Below are positions 1 through 7,224 of a stretch of 15,026 bases of DNA, piece after piece; position 1 is the stretch's first letter; each line of letters begins with the position of its first letter. Location of the stretch: the NCBI GenBank assembly GCA_031290635.1, contig JAITNE010000093.1, positions 1-15,026 on the forward strand, written 5' to 3'. The translations under genes and the position numbers were made by a program. Source of the stretch: Tannerella sp. (lineage in GTDB: Bacteria; Bacteroidota; Bacteroidia; Bacteroidales; Tannerellaceae). Below the pieces are notes generated by a model that saw nothing but the letters and a program-made list of their open reading frames with translations, had not been told where the DNA came from and did not search any database.

Positions 1-794
1 TGATAGCCGTCATAACGTTTCTTCATTTCGGCAAGAGCCGCGTCGAAAGTCATATTTTGTCTTTTTGCCAAAGCATTTATTTCCGGTTTAAAAATCCGTA
101 TCAGTTCCTCTTCCGTGATGCCGCAGATTGCCGCGTAGTCCTCATCCATACTTATGTCGGTCAGGAAATTCAGGTCGCTGAAAATCCCTAACTTGGAGAA
201 TTTTGTTACACCCGTAAGCATTACAAAACGGGTATTGGCGTCGTTGCTTTTAAGGATGCCGTAGAAGCCTTTCAGCAGGTCGCGCATCTGATCGTTCAAT
301 GCTTCGTCCTCCAAAGTATTGACCAGAGGTTTGTCGTACTCGTCTATCAAAACGACAACTTTCTGCTTCGATACTTCGCATGCACGGAGGATAAGATGTT
401 TGAAACGCAGCGCAAGGGTCGTGTCCTTTGCATTCAGTCCCCAATCTTTCTCATATATCGACAAAATGTCGTCAAGCACGGCTTCGAGCTTCGTTATAGA
501 TGTGTAGGATTCCTGTTTCAGGTCGATGTAGATGACCGGATACACCGTCCAGTCCTGTTCGAGGTCGGCAATGGCAAGTCCCTCGAAAAGGTCTTTCTTG
601 CCGAGAAAGTAGGCTTGCAGGGTCGAGAGCAGAAGGCTCTTGCCGAAGCGGCGCGGGCGACCCAGAAAGTACTGCCAGCCTTCGTTCGCTAATTTATAGA
701 CGAAGGCCGTCTTATCTACATAGAGGCATCCTCCTGTCCGCAATTTCTCAAAATCCTGTATGCCAAGCGGCAATTTTCTTAGTTTGTTGTCCAT
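1..794 (-). CDS. AAA-ATPase-like protein (PF09820-type), N-terminal 264 residues, cut by the window edge
   Basis: The reading frame opens at ATG 792-794 and stays open to base 1, so the C-terminus lies outside the window. Visible in order: MDNKLRKLPLG start, LYVDKT near residues 24-29, a Walker-A-like RPRRFGKS at 46-53, a Walker B strand ending in IDEYD at 150-154, LTGVTKFSKLG at 193-203, and YDGY at the truncated end (261-264). This motif series is that of the Bacteroidota AAA-ATPase-like family, which usually ends in a PD-(D/E)XK nuclease-like domain; that domain cannot be seen here. The protein at 12535-14274 has the same layout (KLPYG, YVDKT, RPRKFGKS, IDEYD, YNGY) but has diverged strongly, so the two are distant paralogues. 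A promoter-like box lies about 20 bp upstream. Cellular role is unknown; family members are often suspected of mobile or defence-like functions, which the sequence does not prove. Confidence 0.88.
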   Translation of the reverse strand, partial: MDNKLRKLPLGIQDFEKLRTGGCLYVDKTAFVYKLANEGWQYFLGRPRRFGKSLLLSTLQAYFLGKKDLFEGLAIADLEQDWTVYPVIYIDLKQESYTSITKLEAVLDDILSIYEKDWGLNAKDTTLALRFKHLILRACEVSKQKVVVLIDEYDKPLVNTLEDEALNDQMRDLLKGFYGILKSNDANTRFVMLTGVTKFSKLGIFSDLNFLTDISMDEDYAAICGITEEELIRIFKPEINALAKRQNMTFDAALAEMKKRYDGY

Positions 795-813
795 AAGCAA
801 GTATTTTATGCTG

Positions 814-821
814 CAAAGGTA
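814..821 (-). promoter_or_regulatory. Probable -7 promoter box for the AAA-ATPase gene at 1-794
   Basis: On the minus strand the sequence reads TACCTTTG followed by CAG, matching the Bacteroides -7 consensus TAnnTTTG. It would start transcription about 17 nt upstream of the ATG at 794. I see no TTTG at the expected -33 distance, so the call rests on the -7 box and its position. Confidence 0.45.
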
Positions 822-864
822 ATGAAAAATCTTTGATTTCCGAGTATGTTAGCCTGACGGATGG

Positions 865-883
865 TTTTGTTGTTACAACAAAA
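865..883. repeat. 19-bp perfect palindrome next to the tandem repeat array
   Basis: TTTTGTTGT (865-873) and ACAACAAAA (875-883) are exact reverse complements around a single T at 874. The right arm shares three A bases with the first tandem repeat unit. It lies about 45 bp upstream of the promoter-like box of the minus-strand gene at 1-794, so an operator or an RNA hairpin are both possible. It is not followed by a T run on either strand, so it is not a typical intrinsic terminator. Confidence 0.6.
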
Positions 884-1051
884 GGGCAAATCCAACTTGA
901 ATTCATGCTTTTGTGTCCACACAGAAGTCCAAATCCAACTGAATTCATGCTTATGTGTCCACACAGAAGTCCAAATCCAACTGAATTCATACTTATGTGT
1001 CCACACAAAAGGGCAAATCCAACTTGAATTCATGCTTTTGTGTGAACACAG
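881..1051. repeat. Four-copy tandem repeat, 41-44 bp units, each with two phased palindromes
   Basis: Units are 881-924, 925-966, 967-1007 and 1008-1051, with a short remnant AAGGGCAAA after the last. Every unit contains TGAATTCA (898, 940, 982, 1025) and, starting exactly 14 bp after it, TGTGT-NN-ACACA (912, 954, 996, 1039). The two outer units share AAAGGGCAAATCCAACTTG and CTTTTGTG; the two inner units share AAGTCCAAATCCAACTG and CTTATGTG, giving an A-B-B-A order. The array fills most of the 267-bp gap between the TldE-like gene (stop at 1062) and the start of the left-edge AAA-ATPase gene. Copies have no unique spacers between them, so this is not a CRISPR array. Confidence 0.93.
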
Positions 1052-1061
1052 AAGGGCAAAA

Positions 1062-2699
1062 TCACTCGGCTTTCAGGGGTTGTGGCGCTATGTAGGGTTG
1101 TTTGAAGGTGATGTTGTTGTCGCGGGTTATTTCAAGTTCTTCAAACAGCAGGGCTTCAGGTACGATGTAGGTCGTTAAGACGCCAAAGTTATAGCAGCTG
1201 TAGAAAAAGTCCTTGTCGGATGCGCCCAGAACTCGCTTGAACGACTTCATGTTAAGGTCGGGGTATGTAACTCCTCTGACTAGTTCTTCGTGACCGTCCG
1301 ACAAATATACTCTGTAAACTTCGTCCGGCGTACCGTCAGGTTTCAGATAGCGTATGATGTAGGCGTATTCCAAATCTTCTTCCCTGGCGGCGTCCAGGAG
1401 TTTCTTCTTCAGTTCCGCATGACTGAAGGTGTTGTTGGAGCTTAGGAGGATGTTGCCGGGTACAGTCCTGATAGAGTGTGAATGGAAACTGAATCTTGCG
1501 TGTCCGTTGCTGTGTTGGAATTTTTTGGTCGGCGTCCGTCCGTTGAGCATGTTCTTCAACACGCCGTTCTCGACCAGATACAGTTCTTTGTCGGGAACTA
1601 CTCCGTCATCATCTACCGGAAAATATCCTTCGAGCTTGTGTCCTTTATATGTTTCGGCGCCCGACAGGGATTTAATCGACAGACTGCGTGAAACAAGTTT
1701 CTTGTCTTTTATGGTCTCAATGCTGTTGCCTCCGCCCTGTTGGCCTATCGGCTTGCGGCTTGCTATCAAAGAATTATTAGTGAAGAAGTATTGTTGAAAC
1801 GTTTCGGCTACCGCTATGCCTTCAAACATGACCGGCCCGCTGTATGCTTCATTAATAATGGGGGCGTTGCGCAGTTTCAGGAGGTTGTTAATTATGATTT
1901 CGCATGAATCGGTAAAGGTTTTGAGGCTGGGCATGTCCTTGAAGTCCGAGCGTTCGATGTACAGATTGCGACTCAGCTCCTGACCGTCGTCCGTCATCGT
2001 ATTAAAATACAGATGTACCATGTGATACGAGTGGGGGACGGCTATTTGCGTGCCTTCGGTGTTGCAGGTATATGACATCACGTTTCTTACCAGAATGTTT
2101 ACTCTGGAAGCGGTTATGTCGGGGTATTTGTTAGTGATTTCGGATGCTTTGCGGGCATAATCGTTCCAGTAATCCTTGTCGAGATTGGTTTTCATCGGCG
2201 GCAAGAGGATGTTCACCGGCGGAGTTTGTTCCATATCGGGCAGGGCGGCTTCTTCGGCGTCAAGTTGTTGCTGGGCTTTGGCTGCCTGTTTAGCTTCGTA
2301 GGCTTCGGCGGCGTTTTTGTAAAGGCGGTCCATGTCTTCCCAGATGGAGATGGCTATGCCTTTGGCGTCGTCGTCCATGCTGACGTCCTGTACCGACATG
2401 AAGTTGCCGAAGTTGGAGTTGTTGCTGACGTAATCGCCGACAAAAAACTTCGACAATCCTGCTCTGTAGTTATTGTCGCGTGTATAAACCAAGGCTCCGG
2501 CTGTGGCCGAGATGCTTGTTATTTTGATGTCTGCTACGGTGTAGCTTATCAGGAACGGCGGTCGCAGGTTGTTGAGCTTCAATTCCGATTTGCTTCTGTC
2601 TATTTCGCTTTTCACGGCCGAAAGGATGAAGTTTTGCTGGGCTGAAGCCGTCAGGCTTACTGCCAGCAGCATTATGATAATATTATATTTTACTCGCAT
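1062..2699 (-). CDS. Exported TldD/TldE (PmbA)-family protein lacking the metal-binding motif
   Basis: This 545-residue protein starts with a signal peptide (hydrophobic run in residues 6-18, likely cleavage after ASA at 18-20, giving QQNF). It is collinear with the TldD-type protein encoded just upstream: both have VxxFNxxMxxDGxxL-like or VAEDG-type strands and the conserved YSGP segment (286-289 here). Where the partner has HEIFGH, this protein reads QQYFFT (302-307), so both metal-binding histidines and the catalytic glutamate are lost; the C-terminal cysteine ligand segment is also absent (FGVLTTYIVPE). An Ala/Gln/Glu-rich stretch at about 129-153 may form a helix. In E. coli TldE (PmbA) is the non-catalytic half of the TldD/TldE protease heterodimer; by analogy this is the structural partner of the upstream gene, acting outside the cytoplasm. 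The 27-bp gap between the genes supports cotranscription and a joint role. Substrate unknown. Confidence 0.85.
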   Translation of the reverse strand: MRVKYNIIIMLLAVSLTASAQQNFILSAVKSEIDRSKSELKLNNLRPPFLISYTVADIKITSISATAGALVYTRDNNYRAGLSKFFVGDYVSNNSNFGNFMSVQDVSMDDDAKGIAISIWEDMDRLYKNAAEAYEAKQAAKAQQQLDAEEAALPDMEQTPPVNILLPPMKTNLDKDYWNDYARKASEITNKYPDITASRVNILVRNVMSYTCNTEGTQIAVPHSYHMVHLYFNTMTDDGQELSRNLYIERSDFKDMPSLKTFTDSCEIIINNLLKLRNAPIINEAYSGPVMFEGIAVAETFQQYFFTNNSLIASRKPIGQQGGGNSIETIKDKKLVSRSLSIKSLSGAETYKGHKLEGYFPVDDDGVVPDKELYLVENGVLKNMLNGRTPTKKFQHSNGHARFSFHSHSIRTVPGNILLSSNNTFSHAELKKKLLDAAREEDLEYAYIIRYLKPDGTPDEVYRVYLSDGHEELVRGVTYPDLNMKSFKRVLGASDKDFFYSCYNFGVLTTYIVPEALLFEELEITRDNNITFKQPYIAPQPLKAE

Positions 2700-2726
2700 A
2701 GTCGTAATGTTTTATGATTATTGAAT

Positions 2727-4394
2727 TTATGGTCTTTCAAGGATTGGAGGTTGGGTTTGTGATTTCGATTTCTTTTGTGTTTCGATCATCTTGATGTAGA
2801 GGGTCGGCGATACGCAGGAGACGGGCAGCGAGCCTGATTCGGCGCCGCAGTATCCGTTGAATGCGCCGTGGTCGTCGCCGCAGGCTGCTACTTGCGAGAA
2901 TATCGACAGGGGCGTGCCTACAAGGTCAACGCCTCGCACTAATTCGTCGGGACGTCCGTCGGCAAATATCTTGTAAACTATCAGCGGCGTAACGTTGAAT
3001 GCGTTCGGCATGTATCGGCCGGTGGTAGTGAATCCGCCGGAAACCTTGTCGAACAGGTATCCGTATTCTTTCTGCTCCTGTTTAAGCTGGTCGGTAAGCA
3101 GCTTGCGGAGTTCCTTGGATGATTTCGGCTGACTTGATACGATAATCATGTTTGATTGACGGGTTACGTTGTCGGCCTGGATTACTGCGCGTCCGTGTCC
3201 GTTTGAGTTCGGGAAACCTTCTATCGGTACGCGGCTTGTCAGAAAGGCGTTGAGGACGCCGTCTTTTACTATATCGACCCGCTGACCGCGTACGCCTTCG
3301 TCATCAAAAACGTAATATCCGTTTAGAGGGATGCCTTTGTAGTATTTAAGCTGTGAATCGTAGAAGATTGAAATGTCTTTCGGAAGAACGGATTGTCCTA
3401 ACTTCTTCTTGAATGTCTGTGCATCGGAATCTTTCTTCAGCCGTGCGCCTTCGACTCTGTGTCCGAAGATTTCGTGGAAGAATACTCCGGCGGCTTCGGC
3501 GGTCATCAGCGCCGGTCCTGAATACGACTCGACTACGGATGCCTTCCGCAGTTTTGAGAGCATGGCGCTCATCTCTCCGGCGTCTTTGATTACCTGCTCG
3601 TCCGACGGAAAGTCTTTGATTTCCTTGGCGTAATAGCTTTGATACAATGGTAGCGACATGCCGTCTTCGGCAACCGTTTGGATGTCTATCATCAGCCGGT
3701 AAGCGTAGGCGTTCTCGACTATTTCGCTGCCTTCGGTATCAACAAAATATTTCCTTACCAACTCGATGCTGATGCCGGCATTGCCCGAAAGGACGTCTTT
3801 GTTGTCGTTAAAAACAGCGCTGTATTTCTTCAGCTTTTTAGTCCATTCGGCCGCATCAAACTTCATATCTTTAAGCGGCTTGACCGGCTCAAAGTATTTT
3901 TCGGCTTTCTCTTTCGAGAAATCGTTTGATTTGTCTTCGGCTTCAACCTTGACGGCCACGTTAGCCTTCACGTTGTCGAACTGCTTGATTGCGTCTTTAT
4001 AGACTTCGTCGGTAACTCTCCACACGTCGGTTCGTATGGAGATGGAATTGTCGTCAAGCGCTATTGAGTTAGCACCGGGCGCAACCCATCCGGAATTACT
4101 GCCTCGCAGTTCGCGCGTATTGTCCAACTCGTAGCTGCCGACGTGAATATCTACGTTAAATATTCGCTCGTGCCTCGGAAACGAACCGACCAAGTTGCCA
4201 AAGGAGGTTCTGATATTGTGCGACTGGACGTCGTGCACGCGATAGCTCATGTAATAAGCCGGCACAGGTCGTGATTTAAACTCGGTAAAGTTCCTGTTTA
4301 ACTCACCTTTCAGGATGTCTGTAAGTTTATCCTGAGCAAAGGTCATCTGCGCAATGCAGACAAACAACATTAATAATTTCAACTTCTTGTTCAT
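2727..4394 (-). CDS. Exported TldD-type zinc metallopeptidase (peptidase U62 family)
   Basis: This 555-residue protein begins MNKKLKLLMLFVCIAQ, a lipid-free signal peptide with likely cleavage after TFA (18-20), so the mature enzyme should be periplasmic or outside. The family active site HExxxH is intact as HEIFGH at 307-312, preceded by YSGP (291-294). The region GYCGAESGSLPVS with C516 matches the C-terminal segment that supplies the third metal ligand in E. coli TldD. Other family landmarks are FDDEGVRG (363-370), NSNGHGR (396-402) and DELVRGVD (483-490). In E. coli, TldD works in the cytoplasm with TldE to cut peptides such as microcin B17 precursor and the CcdA antitoxin; here both subunits carry export signals, so the substrate must differ. 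The tail after residue 540 (KKSKSQTQPP) is polar and Pro-rich. A promoter-like box lies 24 bp upstream. Confidence 0.93.
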   Translation of the reverse strand: MNKKLKLLMLFVCIAQMTFAQDKLTDILKGELNRNFTEFKSRPVPAYYMSYRVHDVQSHNIRTSFGNLVGSFPRHERIFNVDIHVGSYELDNTRELRGSNSGWVAPGANSIALDDNSISIRTDVWRVTDEVYKDAIKQFDNVKANVAVKVEAEDKSNDFSKEKAEKYFEPVKPLKDMKFDAAEWTKKLKKYSAVFNDNKDVLSGNAGISIELVRKYFVDTEGSEIVENAYAYRLMIDIQTVAEDGMSLPLYQSYYAKEIKDFPSDEQVIKDAGEMSAMLSKLRKASVVESYSGPALMTAEAAGVFFHEIFGHRVEGARLKKDSDAQTFKKKLGQSVLPKDISIFYDSQLKYYKGIPLNGYYVFDDEGVRGQRVDIVKDGVLNAFLTSRVPIEGFPNSNGHGRAVIQADNVTRQSNMIIVSSQPKSSKELRKLLTDQLKQEQKEYGYLFDKVSGGFTTTGRYMPNAFNVTPLIVYKIFADGRPDELVRGVDLVGTPLSIFSQVAACGDDHGAFNGYCGAESGSLPVSCVSPTLYIKMIETQKKSKSQTQPPILERP

Positions 4395-4411
4395 AGTAAT
4401 ATAGTTTAGAA

Positions 4412-4431
4412 TTTCCGCAAATATACGGAAA
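4412..4431 (-). promoter_or_regulatory. Probable tldD-like gene promoter box framed by an inverted repeat
   Basis: On the minus strand TATATTTG (plus-strand CAAATATA at 4418-4425) matches the Bacteroides -7 box and would give a leader of roughly 20 nt before the ATG at 4394. The box is flanked exactly by TTTCCG (4412-4417) and CGGAAA (4426-4431), a 6-bp inverted repeat, which could let a dimeric regulator cover the box. No TTTG at the -33 distance is visible. Confidence 0.5.
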
Positions 4432-4470
4432 ATTTATTTGATGGCGGAGGATTCGACTTGGGATTATCTC

Positions 4471-4548
4471 CAATATGATTCATATTAATAAGAAACCGGC
4501 CGGATTGCTAACAATATCATTGATATTAATAAGCATCCGGCCGGATTG
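4471..4548. repeat. Two 37-bp direct repeats, each with an internal palindrome and CCGGCCGG
   Basis: Copies lie at 4471-4507 and 4512-4548, separated by CTAA, and differ at only four positions. Each starts with C followed by a 15-bp palindrome: AATATGATTCATATT in copy 1 and AATATCATTGATATT in copy 2. The G-to-C and C-to-G differences are paired, so the palindrome is kept in both. Each copy then has TAATAAG and the 8-bp palindrome CCGGCCGG. They sit in the 193-bp gap between clpC and the tldD-like gene, about 50 bp upstream of the latter's promoter-like box. Confidence 0.93.
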
Positions 4549-4580
4549 TGGATGATTTTGCTTGTCGAGCTTAGTAATTA

Positions 4581-4607
4581 CTAATTTCTAATTTCTAATT
4601 TCTAATT
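4581..4607. repeat. Heptamer microsatellite (CTAATTT, about 3.9 copies) across the clpC stop codon
   Basis: CTAATTT is repeated at 4581, 4588 and 4595, with CTAATT at 4602. On the coding strand this reads as repeated AAATTAG and supplies the last residues of ClpC (LEIRN) and its TAG stop. Confidence 0.9.
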
Positions 4608-7161
4608 CAACCTCTGCTTCGCGGATGATTTTGTCGCTTGTTTTGTCGTAATCGAGGCTTACCTCGTCGCCTTGTTTGACTTCTTCACGGATGATGATGT
4701 CAGCCAGCTCGTCTTCGACATATTTTTGGATAGCTCGCTTCATCGGACGAGCGCCATACTGCGCATCGTAGCCTTTGGAGGCAATAAATTCGCGTATCCG
4801 GTCGGTTAATTTGACCTTGTAGCCGCTTTCGCCTATACGATTAATCACGGTTTTCAACTCTATGTCGATGATTTTGTTGATGGATTCTTTTTCGAGCTGG
4901 TCGAAGATAACTATATCGTCCACGCGGTTGATAAATTCGGGCGAAAAAGTCTTGTTGAGAGCCTTTTTGATAACGCTTTGAGCTACCTCGCGGTCTGTCT
5001 GCTCACTGTTTCCGGGGTGGAAACCTATGCCGCGACCGAAATCCTTCAACTGACGAGTGCCGATATTGGAAGTCATTATCAGGATAGTGTTCTTGAAATT
5101 TATTTTACGTCCGAGGCTGTCGGTCAGATGTCCTTCGTCGAGCACCTGTAGCAGCAGATTGAACACGTCCGGATGAGCTTTTTCCATCTCGTCGAGCAGG
5201 ACGATAGAGTAGGGGTGACGGCGCACTTTTTCGGTCAGCTGACCTCCGTCTTCATAGCCCACATACCCCGGAGGAGCGCCTATAAGCCGCGACACGGCAA
5301 ACTTTTCGAGATACTCGCTCATATCTATGCGGATAAGCGATTCCGGCGAACCGAACATGAATTCGGCCAGCACCTTGGTGAGATATGTCTTGCCAACGCC
5401 TGTAGGCCCTAAGAACATAAATGTGCCTATCGGCTTGTTGGGGTCTTTGAGACCTATACGATTGCGCTGAATAGCTTTTACAATCTTATGAACAGCGTCA
5501 TTCTGACCTATAACTTTATTTTTAAGAATGTCTTCCATTTCGAGCAGACGCAAGTTCTCCGACTTGGCTATACGCTGCACCGGTACGCCCGACATCATCG
5601 CAACGACCTCTGCAACCTTTTCTTCATTGACCGTCTCGCGATGTTCCTGCATCTTCTGATTCCATTCGTCCTTGGCGGCTTCAAATTCTGCAATCAGATT
5701 GCGTTCCTTGTCGCGATAGCCGACTGCCAACTCGAAGTTCTGCACCTTGACGGCAGACTGTTTTTCTTCCTTGATGATCTCTATCTGCTTCTCCAAGTCC
5801 TCGATATACTGCGGTACAACGATGTTTGAGATGTGCATCCGCGAACCGGCTTCGTCCAAAGCATCTATGGCTTTGTCGGGGAAATTGCGGTCGTTGATAT
5901 AGCGGTCTGTCAGTTTGACACACGCTTCAAGAGCCTCGTCGGTATAGTGAGTATTGTGGTGATCTTCGTAACGCTCTTTTATATTATGTAGAATCTGCAA
6001 TGTTTCATCAGCCGTCGTAGGGTCAACGATGACCTTCTGAAAACGCCGTTCCAGAGCGCCGTCTTTCTCAATACTGTTGCGATATTCGTTGAGAGTAGTA
6101 GCGCCGACGCACTGTATCTCGCCCCGCGCCAGAGCAGGCTTGAGTATGTTAGCTGCATCCATGGAACCGGACGCCGAGCCTGCACCCACCATAGTATGTA
6201 TCTCGTCGATAAACAGAATGATGTTTGTGTTCTTGGCCATCTCGTTGATGACTGACTTGATGCGTTCCTCGAACTGTCCGCGATACTTGGTGCCTGCGAC
6301 CAAAGCTGCCAGATCAAGGCTTACTACCCGTTTATTGAACAGCGAGCGCGAAATCTTGTGTTGCATAATCCTCTGCGCCAGCCCTTCGACAATGGCCGAT
6401 TTGCCTACGCCCGGCTCGCCGATAAGCACGGGATTGTTTTTCTTGCGACGACTTAGTATCTGCGCCAGCCGCTCTATCTCTTTCTCTCGACCGACAATAG
6501 GGTCAAGCCGCCCTTCGGCAGCTGCTTTGGTCATATCGAAACCGAAAGCGTCGATAGTCGGAGTATCCGCATTAGTAGCTTTAGTAGCCTGCTGCTTGAC
6601 GCTTCCGCTCGTCTTGGCTTCGCTTTTGGGTTGAGTCTGCCTGGTCGATTCTTCCTCGTCTTCATCCTCATCATCTTCTTCGTCCTCAGTATAACCGCTT
6701 GTAATCAGTGGCACGCAGCCTGTGGCTTGCGCTATTTGATTATAAAACTCTACGTAAGTAATGCCCATCGACTCAAGATATTCGGTTATGGTATTGAGTT
6801 TGTTTTTCAACACCGAGAGTATCAGATGCTCGGTACCGGTCTGAGAACTTTTCATCTGAAACGATTCGAGCGTACTCAACTTCAATGTCTGCTCGGCCGA
6901 AGCGCTTATTTCTATATCGTTAATCGACATGACGTCGCCGCTATCGTTATCATTGCACAGATTGCGTTCAATAACCTTTTTCAGTTCCATAAGATCTACG
7001 TCCATGTCGCGCAATATCCGGCAGGCCTTACCCTCGCCGTCGCGCAGCACCCCAAGCACAAGATGTTCGGTCTCGATTATATGATTCTGCAGCCTCGAAG
7101 CCTCTTCCCGACTGTATTCAATCACCTCGCTCAACCTCTTTGTATAATTATTCTTTATCAT
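4588..7161 (-). CDS. clpC: ClpC, AAA+ unfoldase subunit of the ClpCP protease
   Basis: An 857-residue class I Clp ATPase, usual length for the family. In order: paired N-terminal Clp repeats (about 1-150), a very acidic linker (157-172, almost all Asp/Glu), first AAA module with Walker A GEPGVGKS (248-255) and Walker B ending IDE (318-320), a pore-loop KYRG (292-295), a middle domain with a UVR-like stretch (about 470-490), and a second AAA module with Walker A GPTGVGKT (585-592), pore loop GYVG (632-635) and Walker B LLDE (655-658). IGF at 712-714 fits the ClpP-docking tripeptide, so the protein probably feeds substrates into ClpP; clpP is not in the window. It acts in the cytoplasm in protein quality control. 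The start at 7161 gives the expected N-terminus. It lies 63 bp after the GH105 gene; only a weak TATCTTTA box (7213-7220) is visible upstream, so readthrough is possible. Confidence 0.97.
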   Translation of the reverse strand: MIKNNYTKRLSEVIEYSREEASRLQNHIIETEHLVLGVLRDGEGKACRILRDMDVDLMELKKVIERNLCNDNDSGDVMSINDIEISASAEQTLKLSTLESFQMKSSQTGTEHLILSVLKNKLNTITEYLESMGITYVEFYNQIAQATGCVPLITSGYTEDEEDDEDEDEEESTRQTQPKSEAKTSGSVKQQATKATNADTPTIDAFGFDMTKAAAEGRLDPIVGREKEIERLAQILSRRKKNNPVLIGEPGVGKSAIVEGLAQRIMQHKISRSLFNKRVVSLDLAALVAGTKYRGQFEERIKSVINEMAKNTNIILFIDEIHTMVGAGSASGSMDAANILKPALARGEIQCVGATTLNEYRNSIEKDGALERRFQKVIVDPTTADETLQILHNIKERYEDHHNTHYTDEALEACVKLTDRYINDRNFPDKAIDALDEAGSRMHISNIVVPQYIEDLEKQIEIIKEEKQSAVKVQNFELAVGYRDKERNLIAEFEAAKDEWNQKMQEHRETVNEEKVAEVVAMMSGVPVQRIAKSENLRLLEMEDILKNKVIGQNDAVHKIVKAIQRNRIGLKDPNKPIGTFMFLGPTGVGKTYLTKVLAEFMFGSPESLIRIDMSEYLEKFAVSRLIGAPPGYVGYEDGGQLTEKVRRHPYSIVLLDEMEKAHPDVFNLLLQVLDEGHLTDSLGRKINFKNTILIMTSNIGTRQLKDFGRGIGFHPGNSEQTDREVAQSVIKKALNKTFSPEFINRVDDIVIFDQLEKESINKIIDIELKTVINRIGESGYKVKLTDRIREFIASKGYDAQYGARPMKRAIQKYVEDELADIIIREEVKQGDEVSLDYDKTSDKIIREAEVELEIRN

Positions 7162-7224
7162 AAAGCAATTTTATATTATTATTATAACGACGATATTACA
7201 AAAATCGTGCCGTAAAGATAATAA

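Noticed and set aside
912..1007. DnaA-box cluster (GTGTCCACA versus TTATCCACA)
   Set aside because: Only 7 of 9 bases match, the fourth copy loses the match, and no origin-linked gene or AT-rich unwinding region accompanies it.
806..1033. Repeat-encoded small protein rich in Trp/His, possibly a substrate for the neighbouring TldD/TldE-like pair
   Set aside because: Open frames cross the array on both strands, but unit lengths of 44, 42, 41 and 44 bp do not preserve a frame. The conservation is in DNA palindromes, not in codons.
881..1051. CRISPR array
   Set aside because: The copies abut each other with no unique spacers, differ from one another, and no cas gene is present.
4536..4548. Intrinsic terminator for clpC using CCGGCCGG
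   Set aside because: The stem is a short palindrome without a loop, and there is no T run after it in the minus-strand direction.
6077..7215. Two long plus-strand open frames (6077-6634 and 6631-7215)
   Set aside because: They lie antisense inside clpC, whose full motif set is intact. Their proteins resemble no family and look like codon-bias shadows.
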